Assembly: GCF_029201565.1 (NCBI RefSeq)
Contig: NZ_CP104002.1
Location: forward strand, 2,001,001 to 2,065,000
Origin: Devosia sp. SD17-2
GTDB lineage: Bacteria > Pseudomonadota > Alphaproteobacteria > Rhizobiales > Devosiaceae
Reading direction: 5' to 3'
DNA length: 64,000 nt
Below, piece by piece: positions 18,301 through 26,886 of the stretch. A program made the position numbers and the translations under genes. Numbering within the stretch: the stretch's first letter is position 1; each line of letters begins with the position of its first letter. The notes under the pieces are model-generated. The model ran no database searches, was not told where the DNA came from, and worked only from the letters and a program-made list of their open reading frames with translations.

Positions 18301-19065
18301 ATGGACCGCCGCACTCTCCTGCTCTCTGCCCTTGCACTGCCCCTGCTATCCGCCGCCTCTCGCGCGACCCCTGCTGCGCCGGAGCCGGGCAACGATCATA
18401 TCGGTATGCTCATCTACCCGGGTTTCACGGCGCTCGATTTCGTAGGTCCGCACCATTTCCTGGGAAACCTGCCTGGTGCCCAGGTTCACGTCGTCACCAC
18501 GGCTGATGACCTCTCTCCGGTGACGTCTGATTTGGGCCTTGTGGTTCAGCCCACGACCACGATGGCCGATTGTCTCGCGGATCTCACGGTGCTCTTCATG
18601 CCTGGTGGCACCAAGGGCACCATTGATACGGCAAGCGACGAACGGGTTCTGGAATTCGTTGCAGACCGGGCTTCCCGGGCAAAATATGTCACCAGCGTTT
18701 GCACAGGCTCCCTGATTCTGGGGGCAGCAGGCGTTCTGCAGGGGAAGCGCGCCACTTCTCACTGGGTGACCGTGCCGGTGCTCGGACGTTTTGGGGCCGT
18801 CCCGGTGCGGGAGCGTGTGGTGCGCGATGGCAATGTCATTACCGGTGCCGGCGTGTCAGCAGGGATCGACTTCGGCATCACGCTGGCCGAGGAACTTCGG
18901 GGGCGGCTCTTTGCGGAGGCAGGCGTATTGATCTCAGAATATGCCCCGGAGCCGCCGATCATCGGTGGGACGCTGGAAACCGCACGCCCCGAGGTCGCGG
19001 CTCTGCTTGAGCAGAGTCTGGCACCCTTCGTCGCCGAAGCGCAGCGACTGGAGATGCTGCGATGA
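18301..19065 (+). CDS. DJ-1/PfpI-family protein with exported N-terminus
   Basis: This 254-residue protein has the DJ-1/PfpI fold with the nucleophilic cysteine in VTSVCTGSLILGAAGVLQG and the sequence IGMLIYPGFTALDFVGP typical of isonitrile hydratase-like and AraC-type amidase domains. The N-terminus MDRRTLLLSALALPLLSAAS resembles a Tat signal with only the RR pair, so export is likely. The ATG at 18301 starts exactly at this signal. The stop overlaps the next gene (ATGA). The substrate is unknown. Confidence 0.85.
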   Translation: MDRRTLLLSALALPLLSAASRATPAAPEPGNDHIGMLIYPGFTALDFVGPHHFLGNLPGAQVHVVTTADDLSPVTSDLGLVVQPTTTMADCLADLTVLFMPGGTKGTIDTASDERVLEFVADRASRAKYVTSVCTGSLILGAAGVLQGKRATSHWVTVPVLGRFGAVPVRERVVRDGNVITGAGVSAGIDFGITLAEELRGRLFAEAGVLISEYAPEPPIIGGTLETARPEVAALLEQSLAPFVAEAQRLEMLR

Positions 19066-19697
19066 AAGCCTACAAGCTCATCATCTTTGATTTCGACGGG
19101 ACTCTCGCCGACAGCGCCCCCTGGTTCATCGGCACACTCAATGACATTGCCAAAGCCCATGGCTTCAGATCGGTGAACGAGCACGAAATAGAGATGCTGC
19201 GCGGCAAGCCAAACAGGGAGATCATTCGCTATCTGGGCATTCGATTCTGGCAGATGCCGGCAATTGCGCGCGAGCTGCGCAAGAGAAGTCTCGAGTCGGC
19301 CGGAATGATGAAACTTTTTGACGGCGTGCCTGGCCTCCTGCAGCAAATCAAGTCGAGTGGCACGCAATTGGCCGTTGTGAGTTCAAACGGCGAGGAGACC
19401 GTGCGCCGTGTCTTGGGGACATCCTCGGACCTGGTTGCCCATTATGCTTGCGGCGTGTCCCTCCTTGGCAAAGCAGCCAGGTTTCGACAATTGCAGCGGA
19501 AGCTAAAGCTTCGGCCGAGCCAGGTTCTGGCCGTAGGAGACGAGGGGCGAGACGTTGAGGCTGCACACCGTTCAGGGTTCGCATCGGCTGCCGTAACCTG
19601 GGGCTATGCAACGGAAGATGCACTGCGGCGCTGCTCGCCTACTTTCGTCGTGAATTCTCTTTCCGAGCTTGCCAGCCTTCCGCAGGAAGGGAGTTGA
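19062..19697 (+). CDS. HAD-superfamily phosphatase (phosphoglycolate phosphatase-like)
   Basis: This 211-residue protein has the HAD motifs in order: IFDFDGTLADS (motif I, nucleophile Asp10), VVSSNGEE (motif II), a Lys around residue 145 and VGDEGRDVEAA (motif III/IV, where the second Asp pair is EGRD). It starts within the stop codon of the DJ-1 gene, so the two are translationally coupled. The small-molecule substrate cannot be told from sequence. Confidence 0.88.
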   Translation: MKAYKLIIFDFDGTLADSAPWFIGTLNDIAKAHGFRSVNEHEIEMLRGKPNREIIRYLGIRFWQMPAIARELRKRSLESAGMMKLFDGVPGLLQQIKSSGTQLAVVSSNGEETVRRVLGTSSDLVAHYACGVSLLGKAARFRQLQRKLKLRPSQVLAVGDEGRDVEAAHRSGFASAAVTWGYATEDALRRCSPTFVVNSLSELASLPQEGS

Positions 19698-19764
19698 AGC
19701 GGTGCCGCTTTGGCGAAAGGCGAAAAGCCCAATATATCCCGTGTGACATCAAGCGCGAAAAACA

Positions 19765-20199
19765 ATGTCAAAAATACGCCCATACGAACCCACAGACCGC
19801 GATCAATTGGTGGACATCTGGGAAGCCGCCTCGCGGGTGGGTCACCCGTTTCTCACTGAAAGCGACATCGGGGAACAGAAAGCCCTCGTGCGCGACATTT
19901 ATCTGCCACAGGCGCAGAACTGGGTCGCCCTGTCTGAGCACGGGCCAGTCGGCTTTATCGGACTTCTCGACAATTTCGTCGGTGGACTATTCGTTGATCC
20001 CCACGTGCATAGAGCCGGAGTAGGCAGAGAACTCATCGAGCATGCGGCACTGCTCAAAGGTCATCTGGAGGTGGAGGTCTATCCGAGGAACGAAGCAGCC
20101 GTGCTGTTCTATCATCGTGTGAGTTTCGTCGAGATTGGCCGACGATCAACCGATGATCAGGGCCGGGAGTTGGAATTGATCCGTCTGAGACGCGACTAG
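19765..20199 (+). CDS. GNAT-family N-acetyltransferase
   Basis: This 144-residue protein has the GNAT acetyl-CoA site VHRAGVGRELIEHA and the central strand GGLFVDP. It is clearly related to the GNAT at 29053-29504 (shared pattern HPF..E....EQ.AL....YLP.A..WVA, then GFI.LLD.F.GG.FV). It is convergent with the methyltransferase gene downstream. Its substrate is unknown. Confidence 0.85.
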   Translation: MSKIRPYEPTDRDQLVDIWEAASRVGHPFLTESDIGEQKALVRDIYLPQAQNWVALSEHGPVGFIGLLDNFVGGLFVDPHVHRAGVGRELIEHAALLKGHLEVEVYPRNEAAVLFYHRVSFVEIGRRSTDDQGRELELIRLRRD

Positions 20200-20213
20200 A
20201 ACGGCCCTGCGCT

Positions 20214-21128
20214 CTATTCCCAGCGTACTAGCCTGGTGGACACAATGCCGGCAGCCACCTGGTTGCGAGAAAGCCTGTAGTCTCGGCGCAGGAGTTTCTC
20301 GAGGAATGGAACAGCCGGGGCGTATGCGAAACACCCGCCTGGCTTCAGGGCACCGAGAATTCTCATGAAAAGCCGAGCATAGCACGTGGCGTCGGCCGCG
20401 GACCGCATATGCGCGCTTTGGAAATGAAGTGAGACGGATTGATGGGCGATGATGGTTCCCCAATGGCCGGGAGGCAATGGCGCGTCGAACCAATCTCCTT
20501 GTGTCATACCCCGGGGTCCAATTCTGTCGATGCCCACAGCATCGAAACCCAGCAATTGGAGGTGGTGGACAAGCCGACCGTCGCCGCACCCAAGGTCAAG
20601 GACCGGTTCCATCATCTTGGCATGGTTAAGTCCCAGAACATCCAGCTGCACCTCAGGTGAGTAGTTTGCACAAATCGGCTGAAAGCCAGTGTCTCGCACC
20701 AGTTCCAGCGCGCCGATGTCCTCCAATCGACTGGCAACCCAAACTGCCAGTTTATCATGGTGCCGTTGCAGACAGGTGCGAAGCTTCGACGGCACATGCC
20801 AGGCGGCCGACAACTCAACGACAAAGTCGGCGTACAGATGCTTGAGTTCTGGCAAAGTGAAGTCCGTATATTGAAATTGTTCGGTCATGAACCTCGCCAT
20901 GCCTTCGGCGAGCATTTGAACCAGCCGTTGCTGCTGATTTTCACTTGTCGGCGAGGCCGCTCTTTGCATCAGGCTGCAAAGGCGTGGTGACGCACACCTC
21001 AAGCGTGGATCCCTGTCCAGTATGCCTCGCAGCGTAATTCCCTCCAGGTCAAGCAGTCGCTGATCAAGGACGAGCGATAACTCACAAGTCTCCTGGGTCC
21101 CTACCTTTTCGCTGATCCATGATTTCAT
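20214..21128 (-). CDS. Class I SAM-dependent methyltransferase
   Basis: The 304-residue protein has a helical N-terminal part of about 150 residues without recognised domain and a C-terminal Rossmann-type methyltransferase domain with motif I VLDLGCGDGRLVHHL, an acidic residue after the second strand (AVGIDR) and ALKPGGCFAYA. The ATG at 21128 is the first well-supported start. The acceptor molecule is unknown, and no close neighbour suggests it. Confidence 0.8.
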   Translation of the reverse strand: MKSWISEKVGTQETCELSLVLDQRLLDLEGITLRGILDRDPRLRCASPRLCSLMQRAASPTSENQQQRLVQMLAEGMARFMTEQFQYTDFTLPELKHLYADFVVELSAAWHVPSKLRTCLQRHHDKLAVWVASRLEDIGALELVRDTGFQPICANYSPEVQLDVLGLNHAKMMEPVLDLGCGDGRLVHHLQLLGFDAVGIDRIGPRGMTQGDWFDAPLPPGHWGTIIAHQSVSLHFQSAHMRSAADATCYARLFMRILGALKPGGCFAYAPAVPFLEKLLRRDYRLSRNQVAAGIVSTRLVRWE

Positions 21129-21314
21129 GGCTTTGCTCCCGCTTGTTGAACAGCGCCATGTGGACGGCTTTGCCTCCCGATGATTGAACGTAGGGGCTGT
21201 GCCGCGGAGCAAGAGCGGACCGGCGGGTATTAGAGCGGATGTCCGAACGAGCTAATGTCTGATTTGGGGCGCTTCGCCGACGAAGCACAACCGGCTGCCG
21301 GCGAAGTCGCTTGC

Positions 21315-21949
21315 TCAGATTTCGGTTGCCTCTGACAACGACAAAGCGTCGTCGACATCCACGCCAAGGTAACGAACTGTGTTCTCGATCTTGCTATGGC
21401 CAAGAAGTATCTGGGTGGCCCGAAGGTTGCCTGTGGCTTTGTAAATGAGCGACGCCTTTGTACGGCGCAGCGAATGGGTGCCATATTCCTCAGGCGTCAG
21501 CCCGATTGCAGTGACCCACTCGTCCACCAGCCTGGCGTATTGACGGGTGCTCAGATGACCATCGTGCACTACACGGCTTGGAAAGGCGTAGTCATCGACC
21601 GTCCCGCCGCGTCGCTCAAGCCAAGCAAGCAGGCTGGCCCTTGTGTCAGCGGTGATCTCGAATTGGACGGGTCTGCCTGTCTTCTGCTGGATTACCATCG
21701 ACCGAGTTCGAATGGCAGGTCCCGCCACGAGCGTGCCGATCTTGATCTTCACCAGATCGCAGCCTCGAAGCTTGCTGTCGATAGCCAAGTCAAAAGTGCT
21801 CGGTCCCTCATCCTTCCCTCTCGGTCAAGGAAGAAGCGAATTGACCAGATTTGTCTGACCTTCAATGCACGTTTGGCGCCAACCTGCCTACCGGCATTCC
21901 AAGCAGGTCTTCCTGCAGCAGCAGGGTCGTACTGTGAGATACCCATCAC
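21315..21949 (-). pseudogene. Frameshifted tyrosine recombinase / integrase
   Basis: Two frames together give one integrase of about 200 residues. The N-terminal frame reads QVGAKRALKVRQIWSIRFFL and GRMRDRAL; the catalytic frame continues AIDSKLRGCDLVKIKIG and includes the active-site HSLRRTKASLIYK, LLGHSKIENTVRYLG (His and Tyr). They join if one T is added to the run CTTTTG near 21787, so a one-base loss in a homopolymer broke the gene. The catalytic residues are all present, so the break may be recent. Confidence 0.8.
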
Positions 21950-22015
21950 ATTTCTCCTCTGGCCGAAGCGGCCATGAAGAGAACGAATATGGCAGGCTTA
22001 TCAGCGGCAGATCCC

Positions 22016-22030
22016 GACCCCATTTAGGTC
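22016..22030. repeat. Dispersed 15-mer variant GACCCCATTTAGGTC
   Basis: This variant differs from the 29689 copy at three positions and lies between the broken integrase and the hydrolase gene. Confidence 0.45.
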
Positions 22031-22081
22031 TTTAAGCCGCATTTGCCTTAAGCCTAAAAGCGGACGTCTATCAGGCGCACT

Positions 22082-22960
22082 TCAGTCGCGTGAAACCGCT
22101 AGAAAGCGGTTCACTAACTCAGCCACCTCGGCGGTTTCCATGATGTTGTAGTGGGTACGGCCCGGAAGAATGGCCAACTGTGAGATTGGGCGCAGCGAGC
22201 CATCGAAGCTTGCGTCCCGAGCAAAGCCACCCAATGCTCGGTACATTGCGATGATGTGTTCGCCGGTAATGCTGTCCGCATCCGCAAAGATGAGCAAGGC
22301 GGGCGCTTTAATGGCCGAAGCTTCAGTGGTCCAGTCCCACCCCTCTGACTCCAATTCGCCCATCTTCCGAAATGCAGTCGTCCAATCGATGTCAGGGTAC
22401 ATTTCGGCTAAGGGCGATGCGGCTACGCCGGAACCAATCTGGGCAGCATTGGAAACCATTTCAGGGAATGCGGCGACGACCTCTGAGTACTGGCCGTCTC
22501 TCTGCAGTGTGCCAGATACTGAGATGAGGCTCCGGACCTTTTCTGGGTGCTGCATGGCCAACCGAATGGCAACGCCGGCGCCAAGTGAATAGCCCAACAC
22601 ATCCGCTCTCTCAACATGCAGATGGTCCATTAGCGCAGCTAGGTCGTCCGCGAATTGCGGATAGGCGTAGGGCCGGTCGATGTCCTTGGTTAGGCCGTGC
22701 CCCTGCATGTGCGGGACAATGACCTGCCGAGTTTTCGCTAACTCATCAAGATTGGGTCCAAACATCTCGGTGGCGCCGATGCCTCCGTGCAGCATGACCA
22801 ACGGCTCTCCACTGCCATGTATTTCGTAATAGAGTTCGAGACCGTTGATCGGTGCATACGCCTTTTTCGGTCCAGTCATTGTTGCTACTCCGGTGGATTG
22901 AGCGATCGCAGGAGAAGCCATAGCTCCAACCAATAGAGTGAGCATCTTTCGGCGAAGCAT
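22082..22960 (-). CDS. Exported alpha/beta hydrolase
   Basis: This 292-residue protein begins with a signal peptide (KMLTLLVGAMASPAIAQS) and has an alpha/beta-hydrolase fold: the oxyanion motif MLHGGIGATEMFG, nucleophile elbow GYSLGAG, an acidic residue near LLIFADADS, and the C-terminal histidine in PGRTHYN. It is divergent from the SRPBCC gene at 23207, and both products are predicted to be exported. The substrate is unknown. Confidence 0.87.
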   Translation of the reverse strand: MLRRKMLTLLVGAMASPAIAQSTGVATMTGPKKAYAPINGLELYYEIHGSGEPLVMLHGGIGATEMFGPNLDELAKTRQVIVPHMQGHGLTKDIDRPYAYPQFADDLAALMDHLHVERADVLGYSLGAGVAIRLAMQHPEKVRSLISVSGTLQRDGQYSEVVAAFPEMVSNAAQIGSGVAASPLAEMYPDIDWTTAFRKMGELESEGWDWTTEASAIKAPALLIFADADSITGEHIIAMYRALGGFARDASFDGSLRPISQLAILPGRTHYNIMETAEVAELVNRFLAVSRD

Positions 22961-23206
22961 CGGCGCCTCTTGGTGTTGTGTCGACTAACGACGAACAACA
23001 AGATCGCGTTTCGACATTGCGGACATTCCCGCCTTGGTTCACCAACAGGGCCAGTCCGACACGGGCCCATTCCGTTCGTTCAAGTCGTTTTCCTTCGGTT
23101 GCCCTGAGGCAGACATAAGAAGCTTCATCTGCAGCGAATCCAAATATTTCCATCAGGTATGTCGAAGACGAGTTCGCTTCATCGTCGCCTGTTCAAACAG
23201 GAGAAA

Positions 23207-23746
23207 ATGATGCGCCAGAACACGCTAGCCGTCTTTGTTATAGCCGTCGGCATGATGAGCCTCGTGCCAACTGCGATGGCTGATGATGTGGTGGAGGTCA
23301 GAAAATTCGACTCTGAACCTGAAATCGTTTGGGAGGCGTGGACGGATGTCGAGTTGATCTCCCAGTGGTGGGGACCGACCGGCTTCACCGCTCCAAAGGT
23401 CGAGGTGAATGTCGAGATTGGGTCGGCTACGCTGGTCTGCATGCAGGGTCCGGGTTCGCCGCTCATGTGCAATACCTGGACTTACTCGGTCGTTGAGCCT
23501 GGAAGGGAACTGGCCTTTGACTCCAGGTTCACTGCGGAGGACGAGACACCCATGACGGCTACCGATGCAGGGTTGCCCCCAGGCATCCCCGACGTGGTGC
23601 CGCATCGCGTCACCTTCGAGCCAGACCCTGACGGCGGTACGATCATGACGGTTACCGAGACGGGCTACCTCAGTGCCGAGGCGGCGGCATTGTCAAAACA
23701 GGGGCTGTTACAAGTCCTCGACAAGATGCAGGCGCTCGTACCTTAA
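23207..23746 (+). CDS. SRPBCC (AHSA1-like) protein with signal peptide
   Basis: The protein of about 180 residues has a signal peptide (TLAVFVIAVGMMSLVPTAMA) followed by an AHSA1/START-like domain (PEIVWEAWTDVELISQWWGPTGF). AHSA1-like proteins are normally cytoplasmic, so an exported copy is unusual. GGAG lies before two adjacent ATG codons at 23207 and 23210; the second has better spacing. A HEAT-repeat gene follows 16 bases later. Confidence 0.82.
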   Translation: MMRQNTLAVFVIAVGMMSLVPTAMADDVVEVRKFDSEPEIVWEAWTDVELISQWWGPTGFTAPKVEVNVEIGSATLVCMQGPGSPLMCNTWTYSVVEPGRELAFDSRFTAEDETPMTATDAGLPPGIPDVVPHRVTFEPDPDGGTIMTVTETGYLSAEAAALSKQGLLQVLDKMQALVP

Positions 23747-23762
23747 TCCGCAGGATCACAGC

Positions 23763-24461
23763 ATGCACACGGCAGAAGACGTCATTCAGGCTCTCCAGCA
23801 GATCAGTTCACCCGACGCGGATTCCCACCGCTTCTTTTATGACGGGCTGGGCAAGACGAAGGTCATCGGTGTGGGAATCGGCAAGGCGTTTCCGATCGCC
23901 AAAAAGCACCGACTGATGTCCCTGGCAGAAATTGAGAAGCTGCTCGACAGCCCCTATTATGAGGTTCGAATGGCGGCGGCGGCCATTATGGATTTCCAGG
24001 CCCGAGAAAAAAAGGCGCCGAACAGTCTGGACGAGCTCTACGATCTTTACATTCGTCGACATGACCGTCTGGACAATTGGGACTTCATGGATCGCGCTGC
24101 TCCACACGTCGTCGGCCAGTATTTATCGGACAAACCCCGCGACCCGCTTTACGAACTCGCTCGGTCGAGCGACCCCTGGCAGCGGCGCACGGCAATCGTA
24201 GCAACCTATTGGTTCATCAAGAACGGTGAGACAGAGGATACTTTTCAGATTTGCGATATTCTCGCATCCGATGAACACCCGATGGTCCAGAAGGCAATTG
24301 GGTCGTGGGTACGAACCGCAGGCGATATCGACCCAGAGGCAATGGGCGCCTTCCTGGACAAGAACCTCGCAGCGCTTCCGGCTGCAACGATCTCAATGAT
24401 CATAGAGAAGATGCCGGCAGCGGAGAAACAGCGCTGGCGAGACGCGAAAAAGGCGGCCTGA
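23763..24461 (+). CDS. AlkD-like HEAT-repeat DNA alkylation repair protein
   Basis: The 232-residue, wholly helical protein matches the AlkD/DNA-alkylation-repair family by its pattern MSLAEIEKLLDSPYYEVRMAA, WDFMDRAAPHVVGQYL, DPWQRRTAIVATYWFI and IGSWVRTAGD. AlkD-type enzymes remove alkylated bases without base flipping; aromatic and acidic residues needed for that (WD, W in DPWQRR) are visible. It may also be a non-enzymatic relative. Confidence 0.82.
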   Translation: MHTAEDVIQALQQISSPDADSHRFFYDGLGKTKVIGVGIGKAFPIAKKHRLMSLAEIEKLLDSPYYEVRMAAAAIMDFQAREKKAPNSLDELYDLYIRRHDRLDNWDFMDRAAPHVVGQYLSDKPRDPLYELARSSDPWQRRTAIVATYWFIKNGETEDTFQICDILASDEHPMVQKAIGSWVRTAGDIDPEAMGAFLDKNLAALPAATISMIIEKMPAAEKQRWRDAKKAA

Positions 24462-24508
24462 CGGCGGCTTAGCGACGGAGTCGTTCTCGAAGCCGCTAGT
24501 AAGCACCC

Positions 24509-24523
24509 AACCCCATTTCGGTC
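24509..24523. repeat. Dispersed 15-mer variant AACCCCATTTCGGTC
   Basis: This variant lies in the gap between the AlkD-like gene and the convergent CPBP gene and differs from the 29689 copy at two positions. Confidence 0.45.
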
Positions 24524-24583
24524 ATCCTTCCTATTCTTGCCGCTTCCCAAAACCAGACGCTGCTGAGAACGAAATGGCGCGGT

Positions 24584-25255
24584 TCAGGTGAAGAGGCCCG
24601 ATGCAGGGATGAGGATGGGGACATTGACCAGGAAGTGCAGAAGCATGCATGCAACCAGATTTCGTCTACGCAGGTAAAGGGCGTAGATCATCACTGTGCC
24701 ACCACCGTGATACAACAGCCAGCCGGGGCCGAAAAACGTGAGGTGCGGGACCAGGAAGACGGCGAAGCTCACGGCCAGCCCTATCCAGGTTGTGGATGTC
24801 ATCTCGTTGATGCGCTCAATTGGGTACCCGCGAAACAGAATTTCCTCGGTAATTGCCGTGGTAATGATCATTCCCAGTAAGACGGGGATCGAAAGCGCGA
24901 CCAATGAAGCAGTGCCCGGGTCTTGTTCTACCGGCAGGAGCGTCATCGCAAGCCAGGACCATGCCATTGCGATGCCCCAGTAAAACAAGACGGTTTCGAT
25001 ATCTTTGCTGTTGGGCCGCTTAATCAAGATGGACGAAACTGACCTGCGCTCCACCAACAGCACGAATGTCAAAAGCGCACCCACAGCCAGCCAATTCCAC
25101 AAAATGATAGTGGACGGACCCTCATATCCGATATTGACCCCAAGCAGCCGAGTGAGCGGGTTCACATAAGAGGGGAAGTAGCAAAGCGCCAAACCGAACA
25201 AGACAACAACTATTCTGGTCAAAAATCCCCCATTCCCTTGGACTGTTGTTACCAT
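24584..25255 (-). CDS. CPBP-family intramembrane metalloprotease
   Basis: This 223-residue protein has about six membrane helices and the CPBP (Abi) motifs: EEILFRGYPIERI (motif 1, Glu-Glu and Arg), FAVFLVPHLTFFG (motif 2 His) and LLHFLVNVPI (motif 3 His). The ATG at 25255 is the first ATG before the first helix. CPBP proteins include the CAAX prenyl endopeptidase Rce1 and bacterial immunity or stress proteins. Two more members lie at 30725-32430. Confidence 0.87.
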   Translation of the reverse strand: MVTTVQGNGGFLTRIVVVLFGLALCYFPSYVNPLTRLLGVNIGYEGPSTIILWNWLAVGALLTFVLLVERRSVSSILIKRPNSKDIETVLFYWGIAMAWSWLAMTLLPVEQDPGTASLVALSIPVLLGMIITTAITEEILFRGYPIERINEMTSTTWIGLAVSFAVFLVPHLTFFGPGWLLYHGGGTVMIYALYLRRRNLVACMLLHFLVNVPILIPASGLFT

Positions 25256-25420
25256 GGACCATCGGCGTGTTATTTGGGCCTCCGCCCCACGCCCTCGCAG
25301 GATATGGTCGCATTCCACAATTAGACGTCAGAATGCAGACCACCCGCAACCCACCCGAGGAACGCTGCCTGTCGAAAAACGGGGCTGCGAAGCGTCCTGG
25401 AGTTAATAGGAGATAGGCCC

Positions 25421-25729
25421 ATGAAGATTACTCGAAGTGGCGAATGCAAGAATTCTCCGAAGAACGCTTTCGTTGAAAATCTCGTCATCGACCTCATCGC
25501 AGGGTCTGGCATCGCGGGGCGTGTGGAGGACGTTGCATCGCTGCCTGCCGTGCCCACTGGCATCACAGAAGTGGAAATCATCCATGCCATCAGCCACGGG
25601 AAAGTCGGGGCTGCGAATGGCTTCCTGTTAATAGGCGGAGCGAAACAACCATTTGCGATTTTTATGGAGTTCACTTCTGCCAAGGCAGCGCTTGTTCGAA
25701 GCCTTACCCTATATTCAGCAGCGGCTTGA
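25421..25729 (+). CDS. Small NTF2/SnoaL-like protein (tentative)
   Basis: The 102-residue product starts KITRSGECKNSPKNAFVENLVIDLIAG, a pattern I associate with small NTF2-like proteins of Rhizobiales, and contains the alternating strand pattern expected of that fold (GFLLIGGAKQPFAIFMEF). A GGAG lies before the ATG. It is somewhat short for a full NTF2 domain. Function is unknown, and the family assignment is from memory of patterns only. Confidence 0.6.
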   Translation: MKITRSGECKNSPKNAFVENLVIDLIAGSGIAGRVEDVASLPAVPTGITEVEIIHAISHGKVGAANGFLLIGGAKQPFAIFMEFTSAKAALVRSLTLYSAAA

Positions 25730-25809
25730 GGGTTGGAAGCGTCTGGCGGGTCGGGTTCGATATTCAGCTAACCGTCTGCTTCCATTGCCTTTAGGCGGGC
25801 CAATTGCCC

Positions 25810-26010
25810 TCAAACAGTGGGGTCATTCCGCGACGCCGAGGCAAGGGCCTTAATGAGATCGTCAGGACTGGGGTTCGTTGGTGGAAGGTTACGCCAGTCT
25901 TTGATGCTTTAAGCTCAGCTGCACCCGCTTCGATGACAGTTGTGAAAAGGCCCCGGGCGGTGTCGAAGCAATGACGGCCAAAACGTCGTTCTGTCTGCAG
26001 GCTCAGTGAT
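25810..26010 (-). pseudogene. Decayed 3' end of an unidentified gene
   Basis: Two frames give a plausible protein tail: RFGRHCFDTARGLFTTVIEA in one frame, then, after a shift near 25890, DWRNLPPTNPSPDDLIKALA and the end SASRNDPTV with a stop at 25810-25812. The N-terminal part is gone, replaced by the start region of the hydrolase at 26046. I do not recognise the family. Confidence 0.4.
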
Positions 26011-26045
26011 TTCTTTTCTGAGAGACATTTCCAAGGAGGGACAAC

Positions 26046-26846
26046 ATGCCCCATGTCGCATCGTCAGACGGCACAAGGATCGCATACTCCATCGAGGGGG
26101 GCGGTCCGCTGGTCGTCCTGACTACAGGCTCGTTAGATGACGGCAGCGAGAACGCACCGCTCGCCACCGAGCTCAGCCGCTGGTTCCGTGTGGTGAACTA
26201 TGCGCGTCGTGGTCGCGGCGAGAGCGGTGACGGAGCGCAATATTCGGTTGCTCGAGAGATAGAGGATGTTGGGGCACTCATCGATGCGTGTGGCGGCAGC
26301 GCGATGATCTACGGTGTGTCGACAGGCGGCGCCCTCGCTCTCGAAGCAGCGGCCACATTGCGGTCCATCAATGCCATCGCGGTATATGAAGTCCCCTATG
26401 ATCTCGCGCCGGAAACGCCGCAACAGCAGCGGGGTTATGTGACCGAACTGGACAGACGGCTGTTGGCGGGACAGCGTGGCGACGCCGTAGCACTCTTCAT
26501 GGAGCTGGCCGGATCCTCGGCGGAAGAAATCGCCGGTGCGCGTGGTCTTCCAGTATGGAAAAGTCTGGAGCGGATTGCACACACTCTAGCTTACGACGCA
26601 GAAGTTCTGGGAACGCGTCAGCCACCGCTGGAGCGTTTTGCTCGCCTTGACCAGCCAGTGCTTGTTGCCACGGGGGGCGGCATTCCACCGTTTGAAGCTG
26701 CCGCCGACGCGCTCGCCGATGCAATTCCCAATGCCCAGCGAAAAGTGCTCACTGCGCAGGCGCACATGGTCGATCCTGCTGTCATGGCGGCGGAACTGAA
26801 AGCGTTTTATGACGCCGCGATCAGCCCCACTGCGTCGACGTCCTAG
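26046..26846 (+). CDS. Alpha/beta hydrolase
   Basis: This 266-residue cytoplasmic protein has the alpha/beta-hydrolase elements: NYARRGRGESGDG after strand 4, nucleophile elbow YGVSTGGALALEA, a late acidic residue region and the C-terminal His in AQAHMVDPAV. AAGGAGG lies 8 bases upstream of the ATG. The substrate is unknown; related proteins act as esterases or aryl-compound hydrolases. Confidence 0.87.
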   Translation: MPHVASSDGTRIAYSIEGGGPLVVLTTGSLDDGSENAPLATELSRWFRVVNYARRGRGESGDGAQYSVAREIEDVGALIDACGGSAMIYGVSTGGALALEAAATLRSINAIAVYEVPYDLAPETPQQQRGYVTELDRRLLAGQRGDAVALFMELAGSSAEEIAGARGLPVWKSLERIAHTLAYDAEVLGTRQPPLERFARLDQPVLVATGGGIPPFEAAADALADAIPNAQRKVLTAQAHMVDPAVMAAELKAFYDAAISPTASTS

Positions 26847-26886
26847 GCCGCTAGGGCGGAAACCGACATGGGCATTCAGCCCCTAG

